From the NCBI GenBank assembly GCA_000179315.1, contig ADZZ01000356.1:3695-39553 (forward strand): a stretch of 35,859 nt of DNA, read 5' to 3'. The notes under the pieces are model-generated. The model was given only the letters and a program-made list of their open reading frames with translations. It was not told where the DNA came from and ran no database searches. The DNA is from a delta proteobacterium NaphS2. Lineage in GTDB: Bacteria > Desulfobacterota > DSM-4660 > Desulfatiglandales > Desulfatiglandaceae. Both the position numbers and the translations under genes were made by a program. This document shows positions 1 through 7,741 of this stretch, piece after piece (the stretch's first letter is position 1; each line of letters opens with the position of its first letter).

Positions 1-1
1 A

Positions 2-898
2 CTTGAAGCTATTCCGCCTTTGACAACCTATGCGCTCATACACTGGATTTTTGAATCGCCTTCACAGGGATATGGTTTTCCGTTCGACCGTCCGCATTTG
101 GAATTTTACGGTAGATTGAAAACAGTTCATGGCCTGCTGCAAAACATTTCCGGCGTGCATCTGCGAGACAAGGCCAAAGATAACAGGTCGTTCGTTCAAC
201 TCAATAAATTGCTGGAAGAAGTCCTTTCAGACAAAGAGTTGAACAACGCCGCCTCGTCTATGAAAAAGAAAGCCAAGGTATTTGATAAACTTCGTGGAGC
301 ACTGCGCATTGCTGTGCCAGAAGGAAAAAATGGACTGAACGACCCTGGCGATGAAACAGATATGAAAACCATCGAAGAACAGGTTGGTGAATTCAAAGCT
401 TGGCTTGAATGCGAGCCATTGCGAAAGACTACTTATATCAAGATGATAAACCAGATGGACAAGTATTGGGAAAAGCTCTTCGCAGATCCGATTTTGGTAC
501 ATACGTCGGAAGGGCCAGTCCACATTGCACCACAACGGACAAACAATATTCTGGAGAGGCTTTTCAGGGGCGAAAAAAGGCACGGACGCAAAAAAAGCGG
601 CACTGTTTCTCTGAACAAAATGCTGAAGACCATTCTTGCAGATACACCCTTGGTCAGAAACCTAGAAAATGACGAATATCGAAAAACGATTCTAAACGGA
701 TGTACTTCGTTGGCTGAAAGATTCTCACAAATTGATGATAAAATCGTTCGCGAAAAATTGAAACAGGCGCAAAAGGACCGGGGGAAAGTGCCCCCTGCGT
801 TAAGAAAACTCATCAGGCAGTTGGATCTACCTCAGAAAATCTCAGAGATTTTTTGCGCCAAAAGCAAATTTAATGCCAACTGTCATTTGCGGACATAG
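2..898 (+). CDS. Transposase-like protein, C-terminal part (5' end outside window)
   Basis: The reading frame is already open at the first bases of the window, so this is the C-terminal ~298 residues of a longer protein; the first possible in-window start is a TTG at 20. A motif near residue 170 (PQRTNNILERLFRGEKRHGR) resembles the C-terminal DDE-transposase signature in which an Arg-Thr-Asn-Asn stretch precedes a Glu and a basic block. The rest is Lys/Glu-rich helical sequence with no export signal. The neighbours are IS1634- and IS1595-type transposase fragments, which fits a mobile-element zone. I do not recognise the IS family securely. It could instead be another phage- or IS-related protein. 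No terminal inverted repeat was identified after the stop. Confidence 0.5.
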   Translation, partial: LEAIPPLTTYALIHWIFESPSQGYGFPFDRPHLEFYGRLKTVHGLLQNISGVHLRDKAKDNRSFVQLNKLLEEVLSDKELNNAASSMKKKAKVFDKLRGALRIAVPEGKNGLNDPGDETDMKTIEEQVGEFKAWLECEPLRKTTYIKMINQMDKYWEKLFADPILVHTSEGPVHIAPQRTNNILERLFRGEKRHGRKKSGTVSLNKMLKTILADTPLVRNLENDEYRKTILNGCTSLAERFSQIDDKIVREKLKQAQKDRGKVPPALRKLIRQLDLPQKISEIFCAKSKFNANCHLRT

Positions 899-990
899 CC
901 TTGTTTCATCAAAAATTGACCGGCCAAACGAGGAATTTCAGCTAATTCTCAGCAAGGCTCTTTGACAGCGGCATCTATTTTGTAGAAATG

Positions 991-1308
991 TTAAGAAATA
1001 GACTCAGTAGCGACGCGGTCGGGAATTGCTGGCCCGACATTGACATCATTAAAGCGCTTGGCGTCTACCTTCTTCCCCAGCAACAGCTCAGTGTCCTGGT
1101 CCTCGAAAAATTCCTCCAGCCGATACAACGGGTTCCTGCCGGATAGGGTATCCAGAACCATTCCCAGAAAATAGAGTCCCGGCTCCAAATTCATCTCGCT
1201 TGGAACAAGATGGTTGACCAGTTCAACAAGACCAAGTCTGTCTGCGTAAACCTTCACTATGGGAAGATGCTTAACCGTATAGGTTTCGATCCCTTCGAAA
1301 TGATCCAA
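991..1308 (-). pseudogene. IS1634-type (DUF4277) transposase, N-terminal fragment
   Basis: This 105-residue reading frame matches the N-terminal domain of IS1634-like transposases: a KHLPIVKVYADRLGLVELVN segment, then a VLDTLSGRNPLYRLEEFFED core and a DTELLLG motif. Family members are usually several hundred residues long with a DDE catalytic core. Here the similarity stops at about residue 92 (FNDVNVG) and unrelated residues lead to a stop, so the catalytic part is gone. The start is a TTG preceded by a good AGGAGGTG ribosome-binding site, as in an intact element. It is inactive as a transposase and marks an old insertion followed by deletion. Confidence 0.75.
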
Positions 1309-1465
1309 CTTTCACCTCCTGCCGCATTGAATATTCCTTTTATCCAATGCATAGCAGAACATGAAAGAAATGTCCCGCGAATTCTTAAATGGTCAGTTTT
1401 TTTTAAATTAAAATTTTCTACGTTTTTAGGGTGATGAAAGTGAGACCCAAGGGGAGGGCAGAGGT

Positions 1466-2033
1466 GTGCATCATAAGACACTGGTCGTCGGAGCCGTGGA
1501 GGTCCGTCCTCGGGCGCAAGCTCCTGGTCCCGACCCAAACTTGCCGACCGGGCAAGTGAAGCCAAAGCACCGTGGCGGACATGGGCGCGGAATTATCGCT
1601 GGGCGACTGCGTCTTCAGGTCGTTCCAGGCCGCACACGTAAGGAGTTGGAACCATTCGTCCTTGCCGCTGTAGCTCCGGATTCCCACGTCCGTACAGATG
1701 GCTGGACCGGCTACGACAACCTCGCCAAGCTCGGTTATCGTCACGATCCGCTCCCCATCCAAGGGGACCCAAGCCAACACCGAGGCACACCTCTCTATGA
1801 TACACATCGTTTTTGGAAACCTCGATGCATGGCTGCTGGGAATCCATCATGGGGTAAGCCCCAAGCATTTGCAGGCATATCTCAATGAGTTTGTTTTCCG
1901 CTTCAACCACCGATTCTGGCCCATGGTAGCCTTCAGATCTGCCCTAGCGATTGCGAGTAAACAAAAAGCGCCAACATACGACGGCCTTTACGATGGGACG
2001 TGGACGCATCCAAGCGGCTGGATGGACGTATAA
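1466..2033 (+). pseudogene. IS1595/ISXO2-type transposase, frameshifted remnant
   Basis: Two overlapping reading frames together give an ISXO2-like DDE domain. The first frame carries KTLVVGAVEV and then TDGWTGYDNLAKLGY, the central DDE region. The second frame resumes at about 1795 with HIVFGNLDAWLLGIHHGVSP and LNEFVFRFNHR, the usual C-terminal block of this family. A frameshift near 1770-1800 separates them, and the N-terminal zinc-ribbon part expected upstream is absent. The 3' end abuts the broken yoeB gene, so this element or a later deletion probably removed the toxin's C-terminus. Clear terminal inverted repeats were not found. Confidence 0.78.
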
Positions 2034-2137
2034 GCATTGTTCGGTAACCGGATAGGCATGCGGCGTAGAATCTTTTTGTCAGTCTTTTGCCAATAAAGAT
2101 AATCGTCCCAGGCATGGTCAGAGAAGATGAGCTTCAC
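1988..2137 (-). pseudogene. yoeB: YoeB-type toxin, truncated after ~26 residues
   Basis: A GTG start at 2137 overlaps the yefM stop codon (GTGA overlap), the usual yefM-yoeB arrangement. The first 26 codons read KLIFSDHAWDDYLYWQKTDK followed by KILRR, a very good match to the N-terminus of the YoeB ribosome-dependent mRNA interferase. After about position 2060 the sequence becomes unrelated and ends at a TAA at 1988, giving 49 codons instead of roughly 84. The C-terminal catalytic residues of YoeB are missing, so the toxin should be inactive. The break coincides with the 3' side of the IS1595-type remnant. Confidence 0.85.
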
Positions 2138-2385
2138 TCTATCAGTTCCTTTTTAATACCGTTGCCGTTTTCAAGTTGGGCAATAGATTCAATCAGCCGT
2201 CTTGTGTTTTTCGGTGACCGTAATAAATAGGCTGTTTCTTCGAGGGCTTGGAAGTCCTCAAGGGACATGATGACCACAGATTCCGAGGATTTTCGTGTTA
2301 CAATCATCGGAGCATGGTCATTACAGACTTTTTCCATTGTTTTCGCAAGGTTTTGCCTTGCTGCTGTATAGGTTATAGCTTCCAT
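2134..2385 (-). CDS. yefM: YefM/Phd-family antitoxin
   Basis: This is an 83-residue protein beginning MEAITYTAARQNLAKTMEKV, the typical DNA-binding N-terminus of YefM. It is followed by MIVTRKSSESVVIMSLEDFQ and LEETAYLLRS, and the toxin-binding tail is present. In this family the protein represses its own operon and neutralises YoeB by covering its active site. I took the ATG at 2385 because family homology begins there; an upstream in-frame extension to 2439 has no family similarity. The partner gene directly downstream is truncated, so this is an orphan antitoxin. It could persist as an autorepressor, as a neutraliser of a related toxin elsewhere, or simply by drift. Confidence 0.9.
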   Translation of the reverse strand: MEAITYTAARQNLAKTMEKVCNDHAPMIVTRKSSESVVIMSLEDFQALEETAYLLRSPKNTRRLIESIAQLENGNGIKKELIE

Positions 2386-2438
2386 GAATGTGTGAACGGA
2401 TTCCAATGAAACAACGGCAGCGCCTGGGTATTGCCCCA

Positions 2439-2839
2439 TCAGCTCCGGCCGATACCCTTTTTCTCCCCGGAAACGGCGGCGTTTTTGAGGGCGCCGAACC
2501 GGGACCAGGTCTTCGCCGGCAGGTAAATGAAATCGACGCGCCCCATCACATCCCGCAGGGGAACCGGACCGAAATGACGGCTGTCAACACTTTCTCCACG
2601 GTTGTCGCCCAGAACGAAACAGTGACCGTTCGGAACTTTCGTCCTGGGAAACCCGGCGCCGCCATTGCGATCGGGCCGTATCCGGTAGTGGGCGCCATGC
2701 TGGTGCTGGGAATCTTGAAGGCTTGAATGATGTGGTCTTGAATACTGCTTGAGACGCTGGTGGGATAGCTGACGGAGACCACGATGAACATGAGATAGAT
2801 ATACCAGTAGATATCTCGATTTTTCCCTCGTATAGGCAT
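2439..2839 (-). pseudogene. lepB: Signal peptidase I remnant (internal deletion and frameshift)
   Basis: Two frames carry pieces of signal peptidase I. From 2839 a hydrophobic segment (IYLMFIVVSVSYPTSV) leads to IIQAFKIPSTSMAPT, the family's membrane anchor and catalytic-serine box. After about 2687 the frame is lost. The other frame then shows VPNGHCFVLGDNRGESVDSR followed by FGPVPLRDVMGRVDFIYLP, the C-terminal GDNR...DSR box. The roughly 60-80 residues between them, which carry the catalytic lysine, are missing. The gene cannot make an active peptidase. It lies directly after a sigma-factor remnant and belongs to the same decayed block. Confidence 0.82.
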
Positions 2840-3113
2840 TCAATCGGAATCTCAATTTTTTCTTTGCCTTGGACAGCCGCGATTTAATGGCGCCCACGGG
2901 GCTTTTTTCGATACGGGAGATTTCAGCCAGGCAGAGTCCATGGATTTCCGACAGAACGAAAACGGACTTCTGCCGGAAGGGCAAATCATGAAGGGCGCGG
3001 TCCAATGCCTCAAACATCTCCTTTTTCATGAGATCGGCCGCCGGATCAAAGGTTTTCAGATGTCGATAGGCTGAAAAGAGCGCTTTTGCCTCCCGTTTCC
3101 TTCGGGCATCCAT
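2840..3113 (-). pseudogene. ECF-type sigma factor fragment (region 4 only)
   Basis: The segment from about codon MDARRKREAK to LRFRL contains a sigma-70 region 4: ALHDLPFRQKSVFVLSEIHG, then LCLAEISRIEKSPVGAIKSR and LSKAKKKLRFRL, the helix-turn-helix that reads the -35 element. Region 2, needed for core binding and -10 melting, is not present upstream; residues before 3113 look like noise. The frame then runs on into the signal-peptidase remnant without its own stop. I read it as a truncated extracytoplasmic-function sigma gene rather than a functional short regulator. Confidence 0.65.
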
Positions 3114-3337
3114 TGCCGTCTTACCCTTGCCTTTGGCTACCCTCCGTCTGTCTGGGACTGGACTTTGACCGATCCTTGTGTCAAAATGCCGGCCATCACC
3201 AGCAAGCAGCCGAGCCAAGCCCGGCACTCAACAAATGCATAAACGCGGACTTTTTTCGCCCCGTTTCGTTCGCTTCGCTCTCTACACTCTGCGAAAGAAG
3301 CTGGTTATGCAGGCATTTTAATAGAGGAAATTACGCT

Positions 3338-3637
3338 ATGGATATGAAGGAAATATGTCCCTGTCCTAATTTAAGCTGCCCCAATCACGGATATTGTGAA
3401 AAATGCATCAGTCGACATTTACGCGCAGGCTTTCTTAATTATTGCGCATTTCATACGATTCTCCCGACCCTCAAACAAGTGATAGATAGCGATCCGGAAT
3501 CCCCTGCGGCCAAGAAGCTGGATGACTTGATTCAGGCACAGCTCCAAGCATATGAAAAACTCATGGATAAGCACGGGCTTTCACAAGAAAGTCAAAATAG
3601 CTTGTTGAAGAAGGTAGCGGAGTGTAGCGACCGCTAA
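3338..3637 (+). CDS. Small Cys-rich protein, probable metal-binding
   Basis: This is a 99-residue protein starting MDMKEICPCPNLSCPNHGYC, with an AGAGGAA ribosome-binding site nine bases before the ATG. Five cysteines and two histidines cluster in the first 35 residues (CPCPNLSC, HGYCEKC, then SRH), with a further NYCAFH. This pattern is typical of a small zinc- or metal-binding fold and is reminiscent of the DUF6485-type short proteins; I am not certain of that family. The C-terminal half is a helical, charged segment with no cysteines except near the end. It has no signal peptide. It stands alone between pseudogene fragments, so context gives no function. Confidence 0.65.
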   Translation: MDMKEICPCPNLSCPNHGYCEKCISRHLRAGFLNYCAFHTILPTLKQVIDSDPESPAAKKLDDLIQAQLQAYEKLMDKHGLSQESQNSLLKKVAECSDR

Positions 3638-3700
3638 AAATTATGATAAAATCATAACGAACCAGGATCGTGCGAAGAGCAAACCACGATTTTATCCGGT

Positions 3701-3802
3701 TGTTGGACCAGCAAGGTGTGCGTGGCCTTCTGTCCCATGGCCTCCATCGATGCCGAGGACGCGTTGTGTCGACCATCCGTTCTCCTCGGTCCCGGAAGAA
3801 AG
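3701..3802 (+). pseudogene. Ferredoxin-domain scar upstream of recQ
   Basis: The frame reads CWTSKVCVAFCPMASIDAED and ends ALC. This is a 4Fe-4S signature of the form C-x2-(S)-x2-C-x3-CP with the second cysteine replaced by serine. No start codon or full domain is present, and the frame runs straight into the recQ-like gene. It is best read as the tail of a deleted Fe-S protein. It might instead be an N-terminal extension of the helicase, but RecQ proteins do not carry one. Confidence 0.45.
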
Positions 3803-5719
3803 ATGAAAGACTATTTTATCAAGCGATATTTTGGATTCGATCGTTTTCTTGATGGTCAGAAGGATGTCATAGACAGGATTATTGCCGGTGAATCAGCGGC
3901 CGCCATCTTCCCTACGGGGGCCGGAAAGTCACTTTGCTACCAGCTGCCTGCCATGCATTTGCCGGGCATGACACTGGTTGTTTCGCCCCTCTTGTCCCTC
4001 ATGAAAGACCAGCTGGCGTTCCTGACATCAAAGCGGATACCCGCCGCGAAACTGGACTCGACCATTTCCCGGGAAGAATATCAGGCAACTCTTCGGGACG
4101 GCGTTCAAAACAAAATCAAAATTCTGATGGTTTCAGTGGAACGTTTCAAAAATGAGCGTTTTCGAAATCATTTAAGAAGGATGAAAATTTCCCTCCTGGT
4201 TGTGGACGAAGCGCACTGCATATCCGAATGGGGCCACAATTTCAGACCGGACTACCTTAAAATTCCGCTTTACCGGAAAGAATTCAACATCCCCCAGGTA
4301 TTGCTCCTCACGGCCACGGCGACCCCCAAGGTCGCCAAAGACATGTGTGGCAAATTTCGGATTCCCCGCGGTAATGTTATCACTACGGGCTTTTTCAGGG
4401 AAAATCTCCACATCAGCGTAGCGTCCGTGGCGGAAAACCAAAAAAATGTCGCACTGATGAAAGTGCTGAAGGAAGAACCGGCCGGCCCTTCCATCGTCTA
4501 CGTCACCCTGCAGAAGACGGCGGAAGCCGTCGCGCAATACCTGTCTTCCGCCGGGTTTGACGCTCGCCCGTACCACGCCGGCATGAAAACCCCTTTAAGA
4601 GAGGAGATTCAGAACCATTTTATGAACGGCAGACTGAATACGGTGGTGGCAACCATCGCCTTCGGTATGGGAATCGATAAGGGGAATATTCGCAAGGTGA
4701 TCCATTACGATCTCCCCAAATCCATCGAAAACTACAGCCAGGAAATCGGTCGTGCAGGCAGAGACGGACTGGCGGCAGCCTGCACGCTCCTGGGAAATCG
4801 CGGGAACATTCCCGTTCTTGAAAACTTCGTTTATGGTGATACCCCTGAAACATCCGGAATCCGCTATGTGCTGGAGACCATAGCAAAGAATGACGGAAAT
4901 ATGTTTGAGGTGCGGTTGAACAGGCTTTCAATGGATGCTGATATCCGCCTGTTGCCGCTAAAAACACTCCTTGTCTACCTCGAAATGGACGGTATCCTGA
5001 AACCCCAGTACACGTATTTCGAAACGTATCAGTTCAAGATGCTGAAAACTGAAAATAAGATACTTGATTTTTTTTCCGGGGAAAGAAGGCGCTTTGTGGG
5101 GACCATTTTCAGGCACACGAAAAAGGCAAGAGTATGGTGCCATCCGGAAATCAGCGAAATTGTCGAAGCATCCGGCTCAAACCGAAGGCGCGTCCTTTCA
5201 GCTCTTGAATACTTTGATGAAAAGGGGTGGATTGAACTAAATGCCAAATCCAGCGTAGAGGTTTTCGAAATTCTAAATCCCGGTTTTGATGTTGAAAAGG
5301 CTTCAAGGCGCCTCTCGGACCTATTCAGAAATAAGGAGACCATGGATATCGGACGCATCCAAAAAATGATATCCCTGTTTGAAAGCAGCCGGTGTCTGGC
5401 CATGGAACTTTCCGGACACTTTGGCGAAAACATCTCCAAACCCTGCGGAAATTGCTCCTTTTGCCGGACAGGCGAGCCATCAATCTTTTGGGTTGAACCC
5501 CTGCCCGTTGTCAGCGGAAATGATGTCGCGGAGGCACTCCGGGGATTGAGAACCGCATCTGAAACGTCGGTTTCCGATGATCTTGATCTTGCCGCACGGT
5601 TTTTTTGCGGCATTTTAAGTCCGAGACTGATTCAGCTGAAGGCAAAAAAACGACGTGGTTTCGGCATGCTTGAAAAATATCCTTATCAGGAAGTCAAAGC
5701 CCGGCTTCAGAATTCCTGA
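3803..5719 (+). CDS. recQ: RecQ-like ATP-dependent DNA helicase
   Basis: This is a 638-residue superfamily 2 helicase that unwinds DNA 3'-5' in recombination and repair. The motifs in order are FGFDRFLDGQKDVI (motif 0), TGAGKS Walker A at about residue 38, VVDEAHCISEWGHNFRPDY (Walker B and the aromatic-rich loop), TATATP (motif III), YHAGMKTPLREEIQ, ATIAFGMGIDKGNIRKVIHY and QEIGRAGRDG (motif VI). A C-terminal zinc site (CLAMEL... CGNCSFC) and a winged helix follow. No clear HRDC domain is visible. The start at 3803 was chosen because homology begins there; the upstream in-frame sequence is ferredoxin-like debris. It appears to be a single-gene unit. Confidence 0.92.
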   Translation: MKDYFIKRYFGFDRFLDGQKDVIDRIIAGESAAAIFPTGAGKSLCYQLPAMHLPGMTLVVSPLLSLMKDQLAFLTSKRIPAAKLDSTISREEYQATLRDGVQNKIKILMVSVERFKNERFRNHLRRMKISLLVVDEAHCISEWGHNFRPDYLKIPLYRKEFNIPQVLLLTATATPKVAKDMCGKFRIPRGNVITTGFFRENLHISVASVAENQKNVALMKVLKEEPAGPSIVYVTLQKTAEAVAQYLSSAGFDARPYHAGMKTPLREEIQNHFMNGRLNTVVATIAFGMGIDKGNIRKVIHYDLPKSIENYSQEIGRAGRDGLAAACTLLGNRGNIPVLENFVYGDTPETSGIRYVLETIAKNDGNMFEVRLNRLSMDADIRLLPLKTLLVYLEMDGILKPQYTYFETYQFKMLKTENKILDFFSGERRRFVGTIFRHTKKARVWCHPEISEIVEASGSNRRRVLSALEYFDEKGWIELNAKSSVEVFEILNPGFDVEKASRRLSDLFRNKETMDIGRIQKMISLFESSRCLAMELSGHFGENISKPCGNCSFCRTGEPSIFWVEPLPVVSGNDVAEALRGLRTASETSVSDDLDLAARFFCGILSPRLIQLKAKKRRGFGMLEKYPYQEVKARLQNS

Positions 5720-5805
5720 TTTCAATGCCTTCGAATGTAAAGACTTGAAAAACGTACCCATGAAGGGTAATCAAAGGCTTTCAGATAAATAAAAAGGGAG
5801 ATTTT

Positions 5806-6528
5806 ATGTCTATTCTTGAAGATTTGATGTCCGTACTGGATTTTGACGCCGTTGTGAAAGATATCCGGCAGGGCGTTTTCCATACCGGCGTTCTGACCAG
5901 AAACTGCGGGCTCGCCGCAACACTGCCGAAGGATGCCCTTCGCCAAAAGCCTCCCATGGTAAAGGAACCCGGATTCTTATCGGACAAAGACCCCCGGGAA
6001 CTGGCCCGGTTGGCCTACTCCCGGAGCATACTTGAAGCGTCTATGGGTATGGCCACCATCAACTCCCTCATTGAAATCAAAAAGGATTCCTGCATCGAGC
6101 TCAATGCGGCCGAATTGATCAAGGAAAAGGGAAGCGGCAAACGGGTCGCTATTGTGGGTCACTTTCCTTTTATTCCGCGTGTTCGCGAGATCGCCAAAGA
6201 GGTCTGGGTCATGGAAAAAAATCCAAAGGAGGGCGATCTGGGTGAAGCCGCTGCAGAACAGACCATCCCCAAGGCCGATGTTGTTGCCATCACGGGGACC
6301 GCGCTGACAAACCATACCCTGGATCACCTGCTGGAACTGTGCCGTCCCGAGGCCTATGTGATTTTGCTGGGCGATACCGCGCCGCTTACCCCCGTTTTTT
6401 TTGATTACCATGTGAATGCCGTCTCGGGAACACAGGTGATAGACCCTGAACTGGCCTTGCGATGCGTCAGTCAAGGTGCCAATTTCAGGCAGATCAAGGG
6501 CGTCAAGCGGTTGACCCTATTAAATTAG
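5806..6528 (+). CDS. DUF4213/DUF364 (putative heavy-metal chelation) protein
   Basis: This 240-residue cytoplasmic protein matches the DUF4213-DUF364 architecture. The N-terminal part carries GVFHTGVLTRNCGLAATLP and the stretch SMGMATINSLI. A Rossmann-like C-terminal half follows, with GKRVAIVGHFPFIPRVREIA, PKADVVAITGTALTNHT and AYVILLGDTAPLTPVFFDYH. Relatives are often found near metal or cobalamin transport genes and have been proposed to bind or chelate metals; none is characterised in a way that fixes a role here. The start follows an AAAAAGGGAGATTTT ribosome-binding region. It is convergent with the minus-strand NifX-like operon, with only 15 bp between the stop codons. Confidence 0.8.
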   Translation: MSILEDLMSVLDFDAVVKDIRQGVFHTGVLTRNCGLAATLPKDALRQKPPMVKEPGFLSDKDPRELARLAYSRSILEASMGMATINSLIEIKKDSCIELNAAELIKEKGSGKRVAIVGHFPFIPRVREIAKEVWVMEKNPKEGDLGEAAAEQTIPKADVVAITGTALTNHTLDHLLELCRPEAYVILLGDTAPLTPVFFDYHVNAVSGTQVIDPELALRCVSQGANFRQIKGVKRLTLLN

Positions 6529-6543
6529 CGTGTTTTCCAAATG

Positions 6544-6771
6544 CTATTCCCGCGCCATGGCGGCACCGCACTTGGGACACTTCTGGTCATAACAGGGAAT
6601 TCCCGCTTGGTGCACAGTCTTTTCACCACAGCCGGGACAAACGCAGTTTCCTCCCGGTCCTGCTCCGGCGCCGCCACGGCCTTGACCTCCGCCGCCACCT
6701 TGGCCTCTGCCCATTCCGCGACCTGTTCCGGCGCCACGGCCGCCCGGTCCTGTTCCGTCTCCTCTAGGCAT
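6544..6771 (-). CDS. Gly-rich zinc-ribbon small protein
   Basis: This is a 75-residue protein with two parts. The first ~40 residues are a Gly/Arg low-complexity stretch that begins MPRGDGTGPGGRGAGTGRGM. The second is a rubredoxin-like zinc ribbon with paired cysteines (NCVCPGCGEK ... PCYDQKCPKCGAAM). A strong GGAAGGAG ribosome-binding site precedes the ATG. Proteins of this shape commonly sit beside NifX/NafY-like genes in Desulfobacterota. Here it is the second gene after such a protein (33 bp gap), presumably in one operon behind the sigma-54-like promoter at 7490-7505. A role in handling Fe-S or Mo clusters is inference from context. Confidence 0.78.
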   Translation of the reverse strand: MPRGDGTGPGGRGAGTGRGMGRGQGGGGGQGRGGAGAGPGGNCVCPGCGEKTVHQAGIPCYDQKCPKCGAAMARE

Positions 6772-6803
6772 GGTCTGTATCTCCTTCCGGCGTGAGAATA
6801 TGC

Positions 6804-7403
6804 TTACGCTTCACGCTTCATCAATTTCGATTCAAGGGATTCGAGCTGATCCTGCAATTGCCGGACCTGATCTTTCAGTCGACGCACCTCGTCGCCGTCG
6901 GACGTTGAACCATTTATGGAGGACCCTGCCGCCCGCATGCCGCGACCACAGCCCCCCATGCCGCGTCCGCCGCCGCCCATGCCGCGACCACCACCGGCCA
7001 TACCAACGCTGCCACCGGCACCGCCGCCGCTCTTAGCACTGCCCATACCATAGTGATCGGCCACATTTGCCGTACCGGTGGATTGCAAATCACCCCTCTT
7101 GTACCTCGCAATGGCTTCTCCCACGGTTCCATTTTGTCCTACAAAAACCTCCACCCCCGCCGCCGAAAGCGTCTTCATGGCGTTGGGGCCCACATTCCCC
7201 GTAAGGATGGCTTTAGCGCCTTTGGAGGCCACAAACTGGGCGGCCTGAATGCCGGCACCGCCGCCGAGGGCGATGCTTTCATTGTCAAAAACCTGCACCG
7301 CCATATTCTCCGAATCCACCACTACAAAATAGGCGCACCGCCCAAAGCGTGGGTCGATCTGCGAATCCAGGTTATTGCCGCTACTGCTGACTGCGATTTT
7401 CAT
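6804..7403 (-). CDS. NifX/NafY-like (dinitrogenase Fe-Mo cofactor domain) protein with Gly-rich linker and coiled coil
   Basis: Residues 1-110 are a dinitrogenase iron-molybdenum cofactor domain: MKIAVSSSGNNLDSQIDPRF and GRCAYFVVVDS, then GAGIQAAQFVASKGAKAILT and NAMKTLSAAGVEVFVG. The domain binds FeMo-co or related clusters in NifX/NafY. Orphan copies are common in anaerobes with no nitrogenase and are often of unknown function. A glycine-rich tract of tandem GRGMGG-like units follows at about 125-160, then a C-terminal coiled coil (VRRLKDQVRQLQDQLESLES). An AAGGAG ribosome-binding site precedes the ATG. It is the first gene of a two-gene minus-strand unit. No nif genes are in the window. 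Confidence 0.88.
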   Translation of the reverse strand: MKIAVSSSGNNLDSQIDPRFGRCAYFVVVDSENMAVQVFDNESIALGGGAGIQAAQFVASKGAKAILTGNVGPNAMKTLSAAGVEVFVGQNGTVGEAIARYKRGDLQSTGTANVADHYGMGSAKSGGGAGGSVGMAGGGRGMGGGGRGMGGCGRGMRAAGSSINGSTSDGDEVRRLKDQVRQLQDQLESLESKLMKREA

Positions 7404-7489
7404 ATCTCTTTCTCCTTAGGGGGAAATGCGATTTTCCCAAACGGTTACAGCCATCTTCATTTTTCATGATCCCCCGCGGAAATGATTTA

Positions 7490-7505
7490 TGCAATTTCCA
7501 CGCCA
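7490..7505 (-). promoter_or_regulatory. Probable sigma-54 (-24/-12) promoter for the NifX-like operon
   Basis: On the minus strand the sequence reads TGGCGTGGAAATTGCA, 14 of 16 positions of the sigma-54 consensus TGGCACGNNNNTTGCA, with the GG and GC elements intact at correct spacing. It lies 87-102 bp before the NifX-like start. The 338-bp gap 7404-7741 contains no other feature I can support. A sigma-54 activator gene lies just upstream on the same strand and is the obvious candidate regulator, but no copy of its presumed CGTTACC sites was seen here. Confidence 0.65.
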
Positions 7506-7741
7506 TGACTTGAACTGGTTTTCCCGGATGGAAATAAAACTCCATATTGTCAAAGGGTTAAATGAAACTCGGGATGACGGGGAAGCCGTGGGGAATGGTG
7601 CAGAGTAGCATTCTTGAAAAGATATGGAGGTATACAGTCGCGAAAACGAGACTTAACAATTCCTTCTTGCGCTTGCTTCGGCCATGCATTCCGAAAAGTT
7701 GCATGCTGAGGGTTGGGAAGGCGGTCTCCTTGTGATATGCG

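Noticed and set aside
6660-7030. CGCCGC/GGCGGC-rich stretches that look like repeats or a CRISPR-like pattern
   Set aside because: They are codons of Gly-rich protein segments with irregular unit length and no spacers. No CRISPR array was seen anywhere in the window.
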